This document shows, piece by piece, positions 24,735-33,137 of a stretch of DNA of 49,689 nt. Each line of letters begins with the position of its first letter. The stretch's first letter is position 1. This DNA is from Levilactobacillus suantsaii. Its GTDB lineage: Bacteria; Bacillota; Bacilli; Lactobacillales; Lactobacillaceae. The translations under genes and the position numbers were made by a program. The notes beneath the pieces are model-generated. The model worked only from the letters and a program-made list of their open reading frames with translations. It was not told the DNA's origin and made no database searches. The DNA is taken from NCBI RefSeq assembly GCF_004115745.1, contig NZ_QXIL01000015.1, forward strand, positions 1 to 49,689, in the 5' to 3' direction.

Positions 24735-26288
24735 TTAGGCGTGCACGGTCAGGTTTTTCGGGGTAATCCCGGTCACCACGGGATGGTCGTGGAAATAGTT
24801 TTGGACTAACGCGGCCATGTCCGAGTTGACTTCCCGAATGATTTTATTGGCTTGAAACATCGGGTATTGTCCGCCGCCGTGACCGCGGTACTGGTTCATG
24901 ACGATGGTCAGTTCCTGGTCGGCACGAACCGGATCACCGTGGTAGCGTAACCGCACTAACCGGTGACCGACGGGTTGGCGGAGGTCGAAGGTGTAGTCGA
25001 TGCCGTCGTAAACGTCGTAGTTGTAAAGTTGCGTTTTGGGATGGATGAATGACGGTGTGACTTCGACGCGTCCATCCGGCTGGACCGTAAAGAAACTGGC
25101 GCAGCGTTCGAGGGCCGCGCGGAGGTCTTGACCCGTGATGCGTTCAACCACCAAAGTGTTGGGGTACGGGTAACTGTTCAACAATTGCCGGCGCGTCACG
25201 GTGGCTTGTAAGCCTAAAACGTCGTCGTTGAAGAGGGCGGTCGCGGCGATGTCGGCGTGACCGGCCATCATTTCGACTCGGTTGATGAATTCCAAATACG
25301 GGTGGCCGTGAAGCCGGGCGGCCAGGTGGTCGGTCACGGCCATGCTAGCGCCGGTCAACTTGCCGATGGGCTGGTCGAGCCAGTCTTGGACGTGGTGCTC
25401 CAGCGCAATCGTTTGGGCGCTCATCAGCGGGTCCGGCACGGCAGCGGCCGTTGAATGGAGCGTGGCGCTACTGGAAACGACGTGGTGGTCGACCACCTCG
25501 AGGGTGATTTCACCCACCGCCACGGCCTTGTCGCCCGGTTGAGTGGTCGGCACACCGTGGTAGACGCCAGCGATTTGCCGGTGTTGGTGACCGGTCAACA
25601 GCGCATCGATACCGGGGACCTGGGTCAATAATCGAAAACCTTCGTCCTCGCCAGTATCCCGTTCGGTCGGGGTCCCAGTCTTCAGGTCGGCTTCAAAACC
25701 GCCGTGGTAGGCCACCACGACCACATCGGCCAAATCATGAAGTTTCGAGACCCAGCGTTGCGCCGTGGCCACGGCCGATTGAAAGTTTAGTCCGGGAATG
25801 TGGCTCGGCACTTCCCAGACGGGGACATAGGTGGTGGTCAAGCCCAGGACCGCGACTTTCAAGCCCTTTTGTTCGAAAATCTGGTAGGGCGCATCGCTGA
25901 TGTCTTGGTCGTGAGCGCCCGCGATATTGGCCGCTAGAACGGGAAAGTCGCGTCCCGCTTGACTGGCCCGCAGGTAGGGTAACCCGTAGTTGAAGTCGTG
26001 GTTGCCCAAGATACTGGCATCGTAGTGCAACGCGTTGAGTAACTTGGCATAGATTGGGGCTTGTTGGGGCGCCTGGGTGGCCAGGTAGCTGGCAAAGGAC
26101 GAGCCTTGGATCCAGTCGCCTAAGTCTAGCGTCAACGTGACCGCGTCCGGGTCGGCTTGCTGGAGCTGACGAATCAACGTTGCCGCCCGTAACCAGCCAT
26201 AAGGACGGCGGTCGGCGGGACTACTATAGTTGGTTGGGTAGAGGTACCCGTGAACATCACTGGTCGAAATGAGCTTTAAACGCGTCAT
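24735..26288 (-). CDS. Bifunctional metallophosphatase / 5'-nucleotidase, cytoplasmic
   Basis: A 517-residue enzyme with an N-terminal calcineurin-like metallophosphoesterase domain (STSDVHG, DLGDWIQGS, ILGNHDFNYG, AYHGGF, LLTGHQHRQIAG) and a C-terminal 5'-nucleotidase domain from about residue 330. Family members hydrolyse 5'-nucleotides or 2',3'-cyclic nucleotides. There is no signal peptide, so it should act inside the cell. Its ATG overlaps the stop of the second permease gene by one base (TAATG), so it belongs to the transporter operon and probably releases phosphate from the imported compound or from nucleotides. Confidence 0.9.
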   Translation of the reverse strand: MTRLKLISTSDVHGYLYPTNYSSPADRRPYGWLRAATLIRQLQQADPDAVTLTLDLGDWIQGSSFASYLATQAPQQAPIYAKLLNALHYDASILGNHDFNYGLPYLRASQAGRDFPVLAANIAGAHDQDISDAPYQIFEQKGLKVAVLGLTTTYVPVWEVPSHIPGLNFQSAVATAQRWVSKLHDLADVVVVAYHGGFEADLKTGTPTERDTGEDEGFRLLTQVPGIDALLTGHQHRQIAGVYHGVPTTQPGDKAVAVGEITLEVVDHHVVSSSATLHSTAAAVPDPLMSAQTIALEHHVQDWLDQPIGKLTGASMAVTDHLAARLHGHPYLEFINRVEMMAGHADIAATALFNDDVLGLQATVTRRQLLNSYPYPNTLVVERITGQDLRAALERCASFFTVQPDGRVEVTPSFIHPKTQLYNYDVYDGIDYTFDLRQPVGHRLVRLRYHGDPVRADQELTIVMNQYRGHGGGQYPMFQANKIIREVNSDMAALVQNYFHDHPVVTGITPKNLTVHA

Positions 26289-27078
26289 TAAATCAACTTC
26301 TTTCGTAGTTGTTCGGATAACGAATCAATGCATAAAACCATAACGATGATCCCTAAAAGAATAATCCCCACGCGGGGCCAGTTCCGGGTCTGAATCGCAA
26401 AAATCATGGGCGTTCCGATCCCGCCGGCACCCACCATCCCTAAGATGGAAGCGGACCGCACGGCGATTTCGAACCGGTAGAGAGTGTACGAGATGAACTC
26501 GGGCATGATGGTCGGCATGGTCGCCAGCGTAAAGATCTCGCTGCGATTGCCCCCGGAACTCAAAATGGCTTCTTCGGCGCCGCGGTCCATGTTTTCTAGC
26601 GATTCACTGAAGAGCTTGCCCAGCATCCCAATCGAGTGGATACTGACGGCCAAGACCCCGGCGTAGGATCCCGGCCCCACGGCCTTGATGAACATGATGG
26701 CTAAGACGATTTCCGGGAAGGTCCGAATCAGGGTCAAAACGACCTTACCACTCCCGGAGCGTAAGTGGGCCCATTCGTGCTCGGTTCGGGCGGACCAGAA
26801 GGCAAACGGCACGCTGATGATAGCCGACACGAAGGTCTTTGGATAATCAAAGACACCAGGTCTTCACCACTGCCGTTATAGACGTAGGCCCAATCGGGGT
26901 GGGCTAAGCCGGCCAGAATCGAGCGGGAGACGCTCCCGGCCGATTCTTGAATCCCGGTGAAGTGTAGCCCGCCAACGGCCCAGCCGTAAACGATGGCCAC
27001 GAGGACCAGCCACAAGAGCCAGCGCCAGCGATGCCAAAGATTGTTGGGCAAAGGATGGTGCGAGAGTGTGGTTTGCAT
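26288..27078 (-). pseudogene. phnE: PhnE-type permease 2, deleted and frameshifted
   Basis: The first part (from 27078, MQTTLSHHPLPNNLW to YNGSGEDLVSLI) and the second part (SAIISVPFAFW to LSEQLRKKLI, ending at 26288) are in different frames but together make one PhnE permease. At the junction near 26840 the sister permease has about ten more residues in the matching membrane helix (ETIQMALLGT region), so a short deletion whose length is not a multiple of three best explains the break. The permease signature EEAILSSGGNRSEIFTLATMP is intact in the second part. A second translation start at GTG 26830 has no clear ribosome site. Confidence 0.85.
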
Positions 27079-27872
27079 TACAACAGAACCCTCCTTAGGT
27101 GGTTACTCAAGCCGTCGATAATCAAGACGACGACCAGCGTCGCCAGGATAATGACGGCCGTGGCACCATAGTTGAATTCGCCCAGCGAGCGTTGGAGGTA
27201 GACCCCGATTCCCCCGGCCCCTAAATACCCCAGGACGGTCGAGGCCCGTACATTGATTTCTAAGGTGTAGAGGAAGTAGCTGACGAATTGGTTCAAAATT
27301 TGCGGTAAAACGGCGTACCAAATCAAGGTCACCTTGCTGGCGCCCACGGATTTCAAAGCTTCCAGCGGCCCCATGTCGATGGTCTCGATGACTTCGTAGA
27401 AGAGTTTGGAGACCATCCCGAACGAGAAAATCGCCAAGGTGACGACCCCGGCGGTGGACCCGATGCCGAAGATGGCCACGAAGATGGCGGCCATTAATAA
27501 ATCGGGCAGGGTCCGCACCAGGTCCAAGAAAAACCGAATCAGGTTACGTAAAATCTGGTTAGTGACCAAGTTGCTGGCCGCAAGTAAGGAAAATGGCACC
27601 GCCAGTGCGGCCCCAATCGTGGTCCCCAACAGCGCCATTTGGATGGTCTCGTAAAGCGGTTGGATAATGATTTTGGTATAAGCCCAGGTGGGGTGCGACA
27701 TTTGACCCAGTAAGGCAAAGAATTGATCGATATTGGCTAAGAAGATGCTAAAGTTAGCCCCCGTCATGATGGATGACGCCACGAGTAGCGCGATTAACAG
27801 GGCGCTCCACCCAATCGCCGCCACGTGGTAGCGTTGGGTCCAGGGGCGGTGGGGCACTTCTGGATTTGCCAT
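27078..27872 (-). CDS. phnE: PhnE-type ABC permease 1
   Basis: A 264-residue inner-membrane permease with about six helices and the EAA-type loop PLEALKSVGASKVTLIWYAVLPQ that docks on the ATPase. It belongs to the phosphonate/phosphite importer family. Its stop overlaps the start of permease 2 (TAATG), and an AGGAGGG site precedes its own ATG. It is intact and would need the second permease as partner unless it can form a homodimer. Confidence 0.92.
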   Translation of the reverse strand: MANPEVPHRPWTQRYHVAAIGWSALLIALLVASSIMTGANFSIFLANIDQFFALLGQMSHPTWAYTKIIIQPLYETIQMALLGTTIGAALAVPFSLLAASNLVTNQILRNLIRFFLDLVRTLPDLLMAAIFVAIFGIGSTAGVVTLAIFSFGMVSKLFYEVIETIDMGPLEALKSVGASKVTLIWYAVLPQILNQFVSYFLYTLEINVRASTVLGYLGAGGIGVYLQRSLGEFNYGATAVIILATLVVVLIIDGLSNHLRRVLL

Positions 27873-27890
27873 GCAAAACCCTCCTAAAGG

Positions 27891-28652
27891 TTAGTTATAG
27901 ATTTGGTCGAGGTTAGCTTCGGTGACGTTGGCGATGGGCTCATCGTAGACCAGTTCACCGGCGCGTAACCCAATGATACGGTCCGCGTATTGACGGGCAA
28001 TGGCGACCGAGTGCAAGTTGACGATGACCGTGATGCCGTCTTCGCGGTTCAGGCGTTTGAGTGTATCCATCACGTCCTTAGACGTCCGCGGGTCTAGTGA
28101 GGCCACGGGTTCGTCGGCCAAGATGATGTGCGGGTCTTGCATCAGGGTGCGGGCGATGGCGACCCGTTGTTGTTGGCCCCCGGACAGTTCGTCGGCCCGG
28201 GCAAAGATCTTGGGCGTCAGACTGACCCGGTCGAGGGCTTGGACGACGCGTTGGTGGTCGTGGGCACTAAAGAGGCCTAGCACACATTTCCAAGTCGGGT
28301 AGTAGCCGACCAACCCGGACAGGACATTTTTTTCCACACTGGAACGTTTGACTAAGTTGAAGTTTTGAAAAATCATGCCAATGTGGCAACGTAACTGTCG
28401 CAGGGCCTTGCCCTTATAGGCACTGATGGCTTCGTTGTCGATTTGAATCTCGCCGGAGGAAATCTCGTGAAGCCGGTTGATAGTCCGTAGCAGGGTGCTT
28501 TTCCCGGCCCCGGATAAGCCGACGACGACTAAGAATTGGCCGCGGGGGATGTCGAAATTGATGTCTTTTAAGCCAACGGTGCCGTTGGCGTAAACCTTGT
28601 TGACGTGACGAAACGAAATGATTGAATCGGTAGCGGGTTGCGTGGCTGCCAT
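27891..28652 (-). CDS. phnC: PhnC-type ABC transporter ATPase
   Basis: A 253-residue ATPase with all motifs intact: Walker [10 protein letters not shown], signature [12 protein letters not shown], Walker [13 protein letters not shown] and the switch histidine in [10 protein letters not shown]. It energises the phosphonate-type importer. AAGGAGG precedes the ATG. It lies between phnD and the two permease genes; a hairpin in the gap to phnD may lower its expression relative to the binding protein. Confidence 0.94.
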   Translation of the reverse strand: MAATQPATDSIISFRHVNKVYANGTVGLKDINFDIPRGQFLVVVGLSGAGKSTLLRTINRLHEISSGEIQIDNEAISAYKGKALRQLRCHIGMIFQNFNLVKRSSVEKNVLSGLVGYYPTWKCVLGLFSAHDHQRVVQALDRVSLTPKIFARADELSGGQQQRVAIARTLMQDPHIILADEPVASLDPRTSKDVMDTLKRLNREDGITVIVNLHSVAIARQYADRIIGLRAGELVYDEPIANVTEANLDQIYN

Positions 28653-28685
28653 GGTGTTGCCTCCTTGAAAAATAATGGGAACCTG

Positions 28686-28726
28686 GTAAAAAAGTAGCCA
28701 AGGGACGGGCCCTTCGCTACTTTTAG
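28686..28726 (-). terminator. Intercistronic hairpin between phnD and phnC
   Basis: On the minus strand AAAAGTAGC...GCTACTTTTTT forms a nine-pair outer stem with an inner AAGGG/CCCTT helix. It is probably a partial terminator or mRNA stabiliser giving more binding protein than ATPase. Confidence 0.6.
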
Positions 28727-28734
28727 TGAGCCGC

Positions 28735-29688
28735 TTATTTGTTTAATTCGGCGGCCTTTTTATCGTATTGACGGATGATATCAAAGTTACTGTCCTTAGA
28801 GTCAACGTAACCTTCGTGGGAGTATACGCTAGAAATGATGGCGTGGCCCTTCTTGGTCTTGGCGATGGCCTTAAAGGCGTTGGCCACCTTTTGTTGCCAC
28901 TTGGCGTTCATGTCGCCACGGACGGTGATAGTGTCGTTAGGAATCTTACCAGTCGTGTAGATGGGTGTCAGCTTTTGGTAGATATCCTTGGCATCCTTCT
29001 TGACGATGGCTCGGGCGCCTTGGAAAACAAAGGCCGCGTCGGTGTTCTTGTTATAGACGGAAAGAGCGCCTTGGTCATGCCCTTTCACTTGCACGGTCTT
29101 GATGTGGTCCTTGTTGATGTTGACCCCGTGTTCCAACATTTCAACGGCCGGGAAGATCCAACCCGACGTCGACGTGGTGTCTTGCACGGCAATCTTCTTG
29201 CCCTTCAAGTCCTTTAAATTCTTAATGCCGCTATCTTTGCGCACTAAGATTTCAGACCGGTAGTAGTTGACCAATTGCTTGGTCGTCTGGTCGTTAGGTT
29301 CCTTCAACCCGTACCGTTGGGCTTGTAATAGGACCTTGTCCTTGTATTGCTTGTGAGCCAGAACGTAGGCGTCAGGTGGTAAGAAGCCGACGTCGACCTT
29401 TTTGGATCCCATGGCTTCCACGATAGTGTTGTAGTCGGTGGAGACGCTGACCTTCACGGGGATGCCGAGTTGTTTCTTCAACAGGCCTTCCAAGGGCTTG
29501 GCTTTGGCTTCCAGCGTGCCGGCGTTTTGGGACGGCACGAATTCGACCGTCAGTTGCTTGGGACTATAGCCCGCCGAACTGGATGAACTGGTGGCACTAG
29601 TTGTTTTCCCACACCCGAACAAGGTTAGGGGCAGGGCTAATAGGGCTAAGCCTAAAACGAGATGTTTGGCCTGACCACGTAACTGCAT
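28735..29688 (-). CDS. phnD: PhnD-type substrate-binding lipoprotein
   Basis: A 317-residue extracellular lipoprotein: lipobox LTLFGC near residue 26, a Ser-rich linker, then the PhnD domain ([59 protein letters not shown]). Family members bind phosphonates or phosphite. ATG 29688 is chosen because the AGGAG site lies eight bases upstream; the in-frame GTG at 29697 abuts that site. It is first in the operon phnD-phnC-phnE-phnE-nucleotidase. No C-P lyase genes are present, so the natural ligand may not be a phosphonate. Confidence 0.92.
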   Translation of the reverse strand: MQLRGQAKHLVLGLALLALPLTLFGCGKTTSATSSSSSAGYSPKQLTVEFVPSQNAGTLEAKAKPLEGLLKKQLGIPVKVSVSTDYNTIVEAMGSKKVDVGFLPPDAYVLAHKQYKDKVLLQAQRYGLKEPNDQTTKQLVNYYRSEILVRKDSGIKNLKDLKGKKIAVQDTTSTSGWIFPAVEMLEHGVNINKDHIKTVQVKGHDQGALSVYNKNTDAAFVFQGARAIVKKDAKDIYQKLTPIYTTGKIPNDTITVRGDMNAKWQQKVANAFKAIAKTKKGHAIISSVYSHEGYVDSKDSNFDIIRQYDKKAAELNK

Positions 29689-30091
29689 GTGACTCACTCC
29701 TCAAATATGTCGTGTAGTAAAGCTTGATTCTCATTAAGTTTAGCAAATAACCGAACGATTTCAACGTTTTTCGTTTAGAAATTTCGATATTTATTTAATT
29801 ATATTGCAAAAAATGACTTTGTAGTCACTAGTAAAACGTAAAACTAGAACATTAAGAAATCCCTTGCATAAATATATTTATAATCAGTGGCTTGACCAGG
29901 TCAGTTTGCCCAAAATCAAACCGATTGATAATTTAATTATTAATAATAAAAATGCTTATAGCCACTTAGTCGCAGGTTATTTCGAAACTTAGGGGCCGAA
30001 AAATCGGGGCAAGTGCGCTATGATAAAGAAGACTGTACTATTGAAACGCGGTGCGGGCAGGACCCGCTACCGCGATTAAAGGAGTTTTTTT
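29689..30091. other. AT-rich divergent intergenic region
   Basis: Separates phnD from the ASCH-like gene. It is strongly AT-rich between 29740 and 29990 and must hold both promoters. Apart from the hairpin at 30047-30074 I see no gene or clear operator. Confidence 0.5.
30047..30074 (+). other. 5' leader hairpin before the ASCH-like gene
   Basis: CGCGGTGCGGG pairs with CCCGC-T-ACCGCG (11 pairs, one bulge). There is no T-run; the ribosome site follows directly, so it may protect the mRNA 5' end or regulate translation. Confidence 0.5.
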
Positions 30092-30610
30092 GTGACCCAA
30101 CCGATTACAACGATTTATGATCCCCAGGTGCCAACGCTGTTGATGGCACTGCATCCGAAAGCCACTACGGCCGTGTTATCCGGTCATAAGATTGTCGAGT
30201 TTCGCAAACGCTTTTTCCCGCAGGCGTTTCAGGCCTTCGTCTACACCACTGGTCGCGGCGTGCAATTTTTCATGCGTTGCGACGCAGCCCACCAAGGGAC
30301 GCCGGCGACGTTGGCGAAGTTTGGCAATATGATGCAACACGACACCTTCGCGGCGACCATGGGGTACTTTCAAGACAAAACCAGTGGCCTGGCAATTCCT
30401 ATCACGGCCACGTATCGACTCGCCCACACCGTGACGCTGCCCGACCTGCGCGCCGTGGTGCCGACCGTGACCATTCCGCGGGGCTATCTACGCTTAGACC
30501 AGCCGGAACGAGCCGACCTATTGACTTTTCTAACTCAGCAGCCCTACAACCTCCAACGGCAGGTCGACTGGCAACGCCGCCAACCGATGGTGCAAGCTCT
30601 ATTTTCTTAA
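30092..30610 (+). CDS. ASCH/PUA-like domain protein
   Basis: A 172-residue protein starting at GTG with an AAAGGAG site eight or nine bases upstream. The segment ALHPKATTAVLSGHKIVEFRKRFF followed by AFVYTT resembles the N-terminus of ASCH domains, PUA-related folds thought to bind RNA or nucleotides, where the Lys and Glu-Phe-Arg-Lys residues line the pocket. The rest of the protein is not diagnostic. It is monocistronic and lacks signal and membrane segments, so it is cytosolic. The precise role is unknown; RNA modification or nucleotide hydrolysis would be possible from the family. Confidence 0.6.
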   Translation: MTQPITTIYDPQVPTLLMALHPKATTAVLSGHKIVEFRKRFFPQAFQAFVYTTGRGVQFFMRCDAAHQGTPATLAKFGNMMQHDTFAATMGYFQDKTSGLAIPITATYRLAHTVTLPDLRAVVPTVTIPRGYLRLDQPERADLLTFLTQQPYNLQRQVDWQRRQPMVQALFS

Positions 30611-30704
30611 AATTTCGCTGGTCAAATTGGTTTGCATTTTCGTGGCAACTGCGGTACTCTTAATCTGTCAGTTAAGAATCATTCTAATTTAGAGGAGGCT
30701 TTTG

Positions 30705-32081
30705 ATGTCAAAAGAACGAATCGTGATTGTGGGTGCTTCCCATGGGGGCCACCAAGCAATCTTAGAATCACTCAGTCGTTACAACGATGTTGACATTACG
30801 TTATTTGAAGCGGGGGATTTCATCTCCTTCATGTCATGTGGGATGGAACTCTACTTGGAAAACAGCGTGACCGACGTTAACGACGTTCGTAATTTCAGCG
30901 CTGATGACTTTCCACAGCCGAACGTCCACGTCTTAGACCGGCATGAGGTCACTAAGATCAACGCTGATCAAAAGACCGTGACGGTAGTGGACCACGCCAA
31001 GAACGAAACGCTGGACCAACCGTATGACAAGTTGATCTTGAGTTCTGGCGTGACACCCAAATCCTTACCCGTTCCGGGGACCGACCTGGACAACGTCTTT
31101 CTGATGCGGGGCAAGGATTGGGCCTTAAAGATTAAAGAAAAACTGGCCGACCCAGCCGTTAAGAACATGACTATTATCGGTGCCGGCTACATCGGTATCG
31201 AAGCGGCCGAAGCCAGTCGCAAGGCGGGCAAGAACGTCACCTTAATGGACGTCATCGACCGGCCATTGGGGACTTATCTGGACAGCGAAATGACCGACAT
31301 CTTGGCCAAAAAGTTGACCGACGAAGGCATTCACTTACAAATGAATGCTAAGATTACCGCCTACACCGGTGACAAGGCCGTGCAAACGGTCCAAACCACC
31401 GACAGCGACGTTGCCAGTGACGTGGTCATTCAAGCGGCCGGTGTCCAACCAAACACCGACTGGTTGAAGGGCACTATCGACTTGGACAACCGTGGTTGGA
31501 TCAAGGTCGACAACTACTTACGGACGAACTTACCCGACGTTTACGCCATCGGGGACGCCACGTTAGCGTACTCGATTCCGGCCCAAACCAAGGTGCCGAT
31601 TGCTTTGGCTACGGTTGCGCGGCGTGAAGCCCGTTACGTGGTCAAGCACTTATTCGAGAAGCAACCCGCTGAACCCTTCAAGGGCTTAGTTGGTTCCTCC
31701 GCTTTGAGTGTCTTTGACGACCACTTTGCCGAAAGTGGCTTGAATTCCTTTACCGCCAAGCGCGCTGGTGTGACGTTGGCCAAGGACTTCTACCACACCA
31801 CCTTGCGGCCAAAGTACGTGCCAAGTGACAAGGGCAACCCGGACGTTTACGTTCAGTTGTTCTTCAACCCAACGACGCACGTGTTATTAGGGGGTGCCGT
31901 CTTATCCTCTTACGACATCACCGCTCAAGGCAACGTGATTGCCTTAGCCGTGCAACATGGTCTGCGGCTAGAAGACTTAGCCGAAGCCGACTTCTTCTTC
32001 CAACCAGGCTTCGACCGGCAATGGAGCCTCTTGAACCTGGCGGCCCAACATGCCTTAGGTGAGGAACCCTTCACGTACTAA
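30705..32081 (+). CDS. NADH oxidase/peroxidase-family flavoprotein
   Basis: A 458-residue FAD- and NAD-binding enzyme of the pyridine nucleotide-disulfide class. It shows an FAD motif near IVIVGASHGGHQA, a redox cysteine Cys45 in SFMSCGMELYL, the NADH motif IIGAGYIGIEAAE, and VYAIGDAT. The single Cys and His13 in the ASHGG loop match NADH oxidases and peroxidases that reduce O2 or H2O2 through a cysteine sulfenic acid. In lactic acid bacteria this regenerates NAD+ and removes oxygen. ATG 30705 follows AGAGGAGG. Whether water or peroxide is the product cannot be told from sequence. Confidence 0.9.
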   Translation: MSKERIVIVGASHGGHQAILESLSRYNDVDITLFEAGDFISFMSCGMELYLENSVTDVNDVRNFSADDFPQPNVHVLDRHEVTKINADQKTVTVVDHAKNETLDQPYDKLILSSGVTPKSLPVPGTDLDNVFLMRGKDWALKIKEKLADPAVKNMTIIGAGYIGIEAAEASRKAGKNVTLMDVIDRPLGTYLDSEMTDILAKKLTDEGIHLQMNAKITAYTGDKAVQTVQTTDSDVASDVVIQAAGVQPNTDWLKGTIDLDNRGWIKVDNYLRTNLPDVYAIGDATLAYSIPAQTKVPIALATVARREARYVVKHLFEKQPAEPFKGLVGSSALSVFDDHFAESGLNSFTAKRAGVTLAKDFYHTTLRPKYVPSDKGNPDVYVQLFFNPTTHVLLGGAVLSSYDITAQGNVIALAVQHGLRLEDLAEADFFFQPGFDRQWSLLNLAAQHALGEEPFTY

Positions 32082-32102
32082 AATTTAACTTTAGGACACA
32101 TT

Positions 32103-32150
32103 AAAAAGGATGCTTAGTGGCTACGGAGGTAGTCACTAAGCATCCTTTTC
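32103..32150. terminator. Bidirectional terminator
   Basis: AAAAGGATGCTTAGTG pairs with CACTAAGCATCCTTTT around a loop of about 12 bases, between the converging flavoprotein and facilitator genes. Confidence 0.9.
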
Positions 32151-32152
32151 GA

Positions 32153-32860
32153 TTAGCTAAATACTTGGTAGAGTAACGTGGCCGCCGTGGCTCCAGCAAT
32201 TGGCGCCACGATGGGCACCCAACTGTAACCGAATTGCGAACCACCCTTATACTTGAACGGCCACAACGCGTGTAGCGGGCGTGGACCTAAGTCCCGGGCT
32301 GGGTTCAAGGCGGGTCCGGTCGGGCCCCCGAAGGAGATGACCAGACACATCACCAGAAAGCCCAGGCCGATGAAATCGGCGCGCGGGTCGAGTTTGTCGG
32401 CCGTCATGAAGACCGCCCCTAAGACTAAAAGGAAGGTCCCGATAAATTCGGTGATAAACCCGTTCAGTTTACTGTCGGCCGCGTCGATGGTGGCGAAGGT
32501 GCCCAGAATGGCTTCGGCATCTTCGGTCTTGTCGTAGTACGGCTTGTAGGCCAAGACGATGGCCAGTTGGCCGACGATGGCGCCGAGTAGTTGCGCCACT
32601 ATGTAGGGAAGGACCTCACCCCAGGCAAAGTTGCCGACTACCGCTTGGGCGATGGTCATGGCCGGGTTGATTTGGGCGCCAGAGATGGTGCCGAACATCA
32701 GCGCCGGAATCATGACCCCGATGCCGATCAAGACCCAGCCACCGTGGTAACCCTTGGTACCTTTGAGCTCAACGTTAGCTACGGATCCGTTTCCTAAACC
32801 GACCATGATAGCAGTCCCGAGGAACTCGGCGAAACAGCGAATCAATAATGAATAGTGCAT
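32153..32860 (-). CDS. glpF: Glycerol/water facilitator of the MIP family
   Basis: A 235-residue channel with six membrane helices and the two pore loops INPAMT and LNPARD. The Asp after the second NPAR is the mark of glycerol-conducting aquaglyceroporins rather than water-only channels. In lactobacilli such proteins carry glycerol, dihydroxyacetone, lactic acid or peroxide. ATG 32860 gives the short N-terminus usual before LLIRCFAEFLGT; an in-frame ATG at 32878 has no better ribosome site. No glycerol kinase or dehydratase gene is adjacent. Confidence 0.9.
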   Translation of the reverse strand: MHYSLLIRCFAEFLGTAIMVGLGNGSVANVELKGTKGYHGGWVLIGIGVMIPALMFGTISGAQINPAMTIAQAVVGNFAWGEVLPYIVAQLLGAIVGQLAIVLAYKPYYDKTEDAEAILGTFATIDAADSKLNGFITEFIGTFLLVLGAVFMTADKLDPRADFIGLGFLVMCLVISFGGPTGPALNPARDLGPRPLHALWPFKYKGGSQFGYSWVPIVAPIAGATAATLLYQVFS

Positions 32861-33046
32861 GTGCAATTTAAACCCCATTTAATTTTTTCTACCACTCAGT
32901 GAACAAGCGTTTTCGTGAGAAAGCGTGGGTGAAACAGCAGCATTTCTAATCATACGCTTAATGCCGGGCGTTTTCAGCAATATTTTCAAACTAAAGCGCT
33001 TCTTTGTGAAAATTAAGGGGCTGGGGGCCAGGAGACGAAAAATACC

Positions 33047-33070
33047 GACCGGTGGCGACAATCACCGGTC
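33047..33070. promoter_or_regulatory. Inverted repeat at the lacL promoter
   Basis: GACCGGTG and CACCGGTC are perfect inverted arms separated by eight bases; the GCGACA of the presumed -35 box lies in the spacer. It is a good candidate operator for a LacI/GalR- or other repressor. Confidence 0.5.
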
Positions 33071-33084
33071 GCCTGTAGTACAAT
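33055..33084 (+). promoter_or_regulatory. lacLM promoter
   Basis: -10 TACAAT (33079-33084) and a weak -35 GCGACA (33055-33060) with an 18-base spacer. The transcript would start about 45 bases before lacL. Confidence 0.5.
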
Positions 33085-33099
33085 AATCATGGAAGTAAA

Positions 33100-33113
33100 T
33101 GTAAACGCTTTAT
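33100..33113 (+). promoter_or_regulatory. cre site (CcpA) before lacL
   Basis: TGTAAACGCTTTAT fits the catabolite-response consensus and sits just past the expected transcription start, where bound CcpA would block elongation. Confidence 0.75.
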
Positions 33114-33137
33114 AAACTTGAAAAGGAGGTCTTATTG

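Noticed and set aside
32900-33010. Extra cre-like sequences upstream of glpF
   Set aside because: AAGCGCTT and AAAGCG cores are present, but the outer positions do not fit the consensus as well as the site at 33100.
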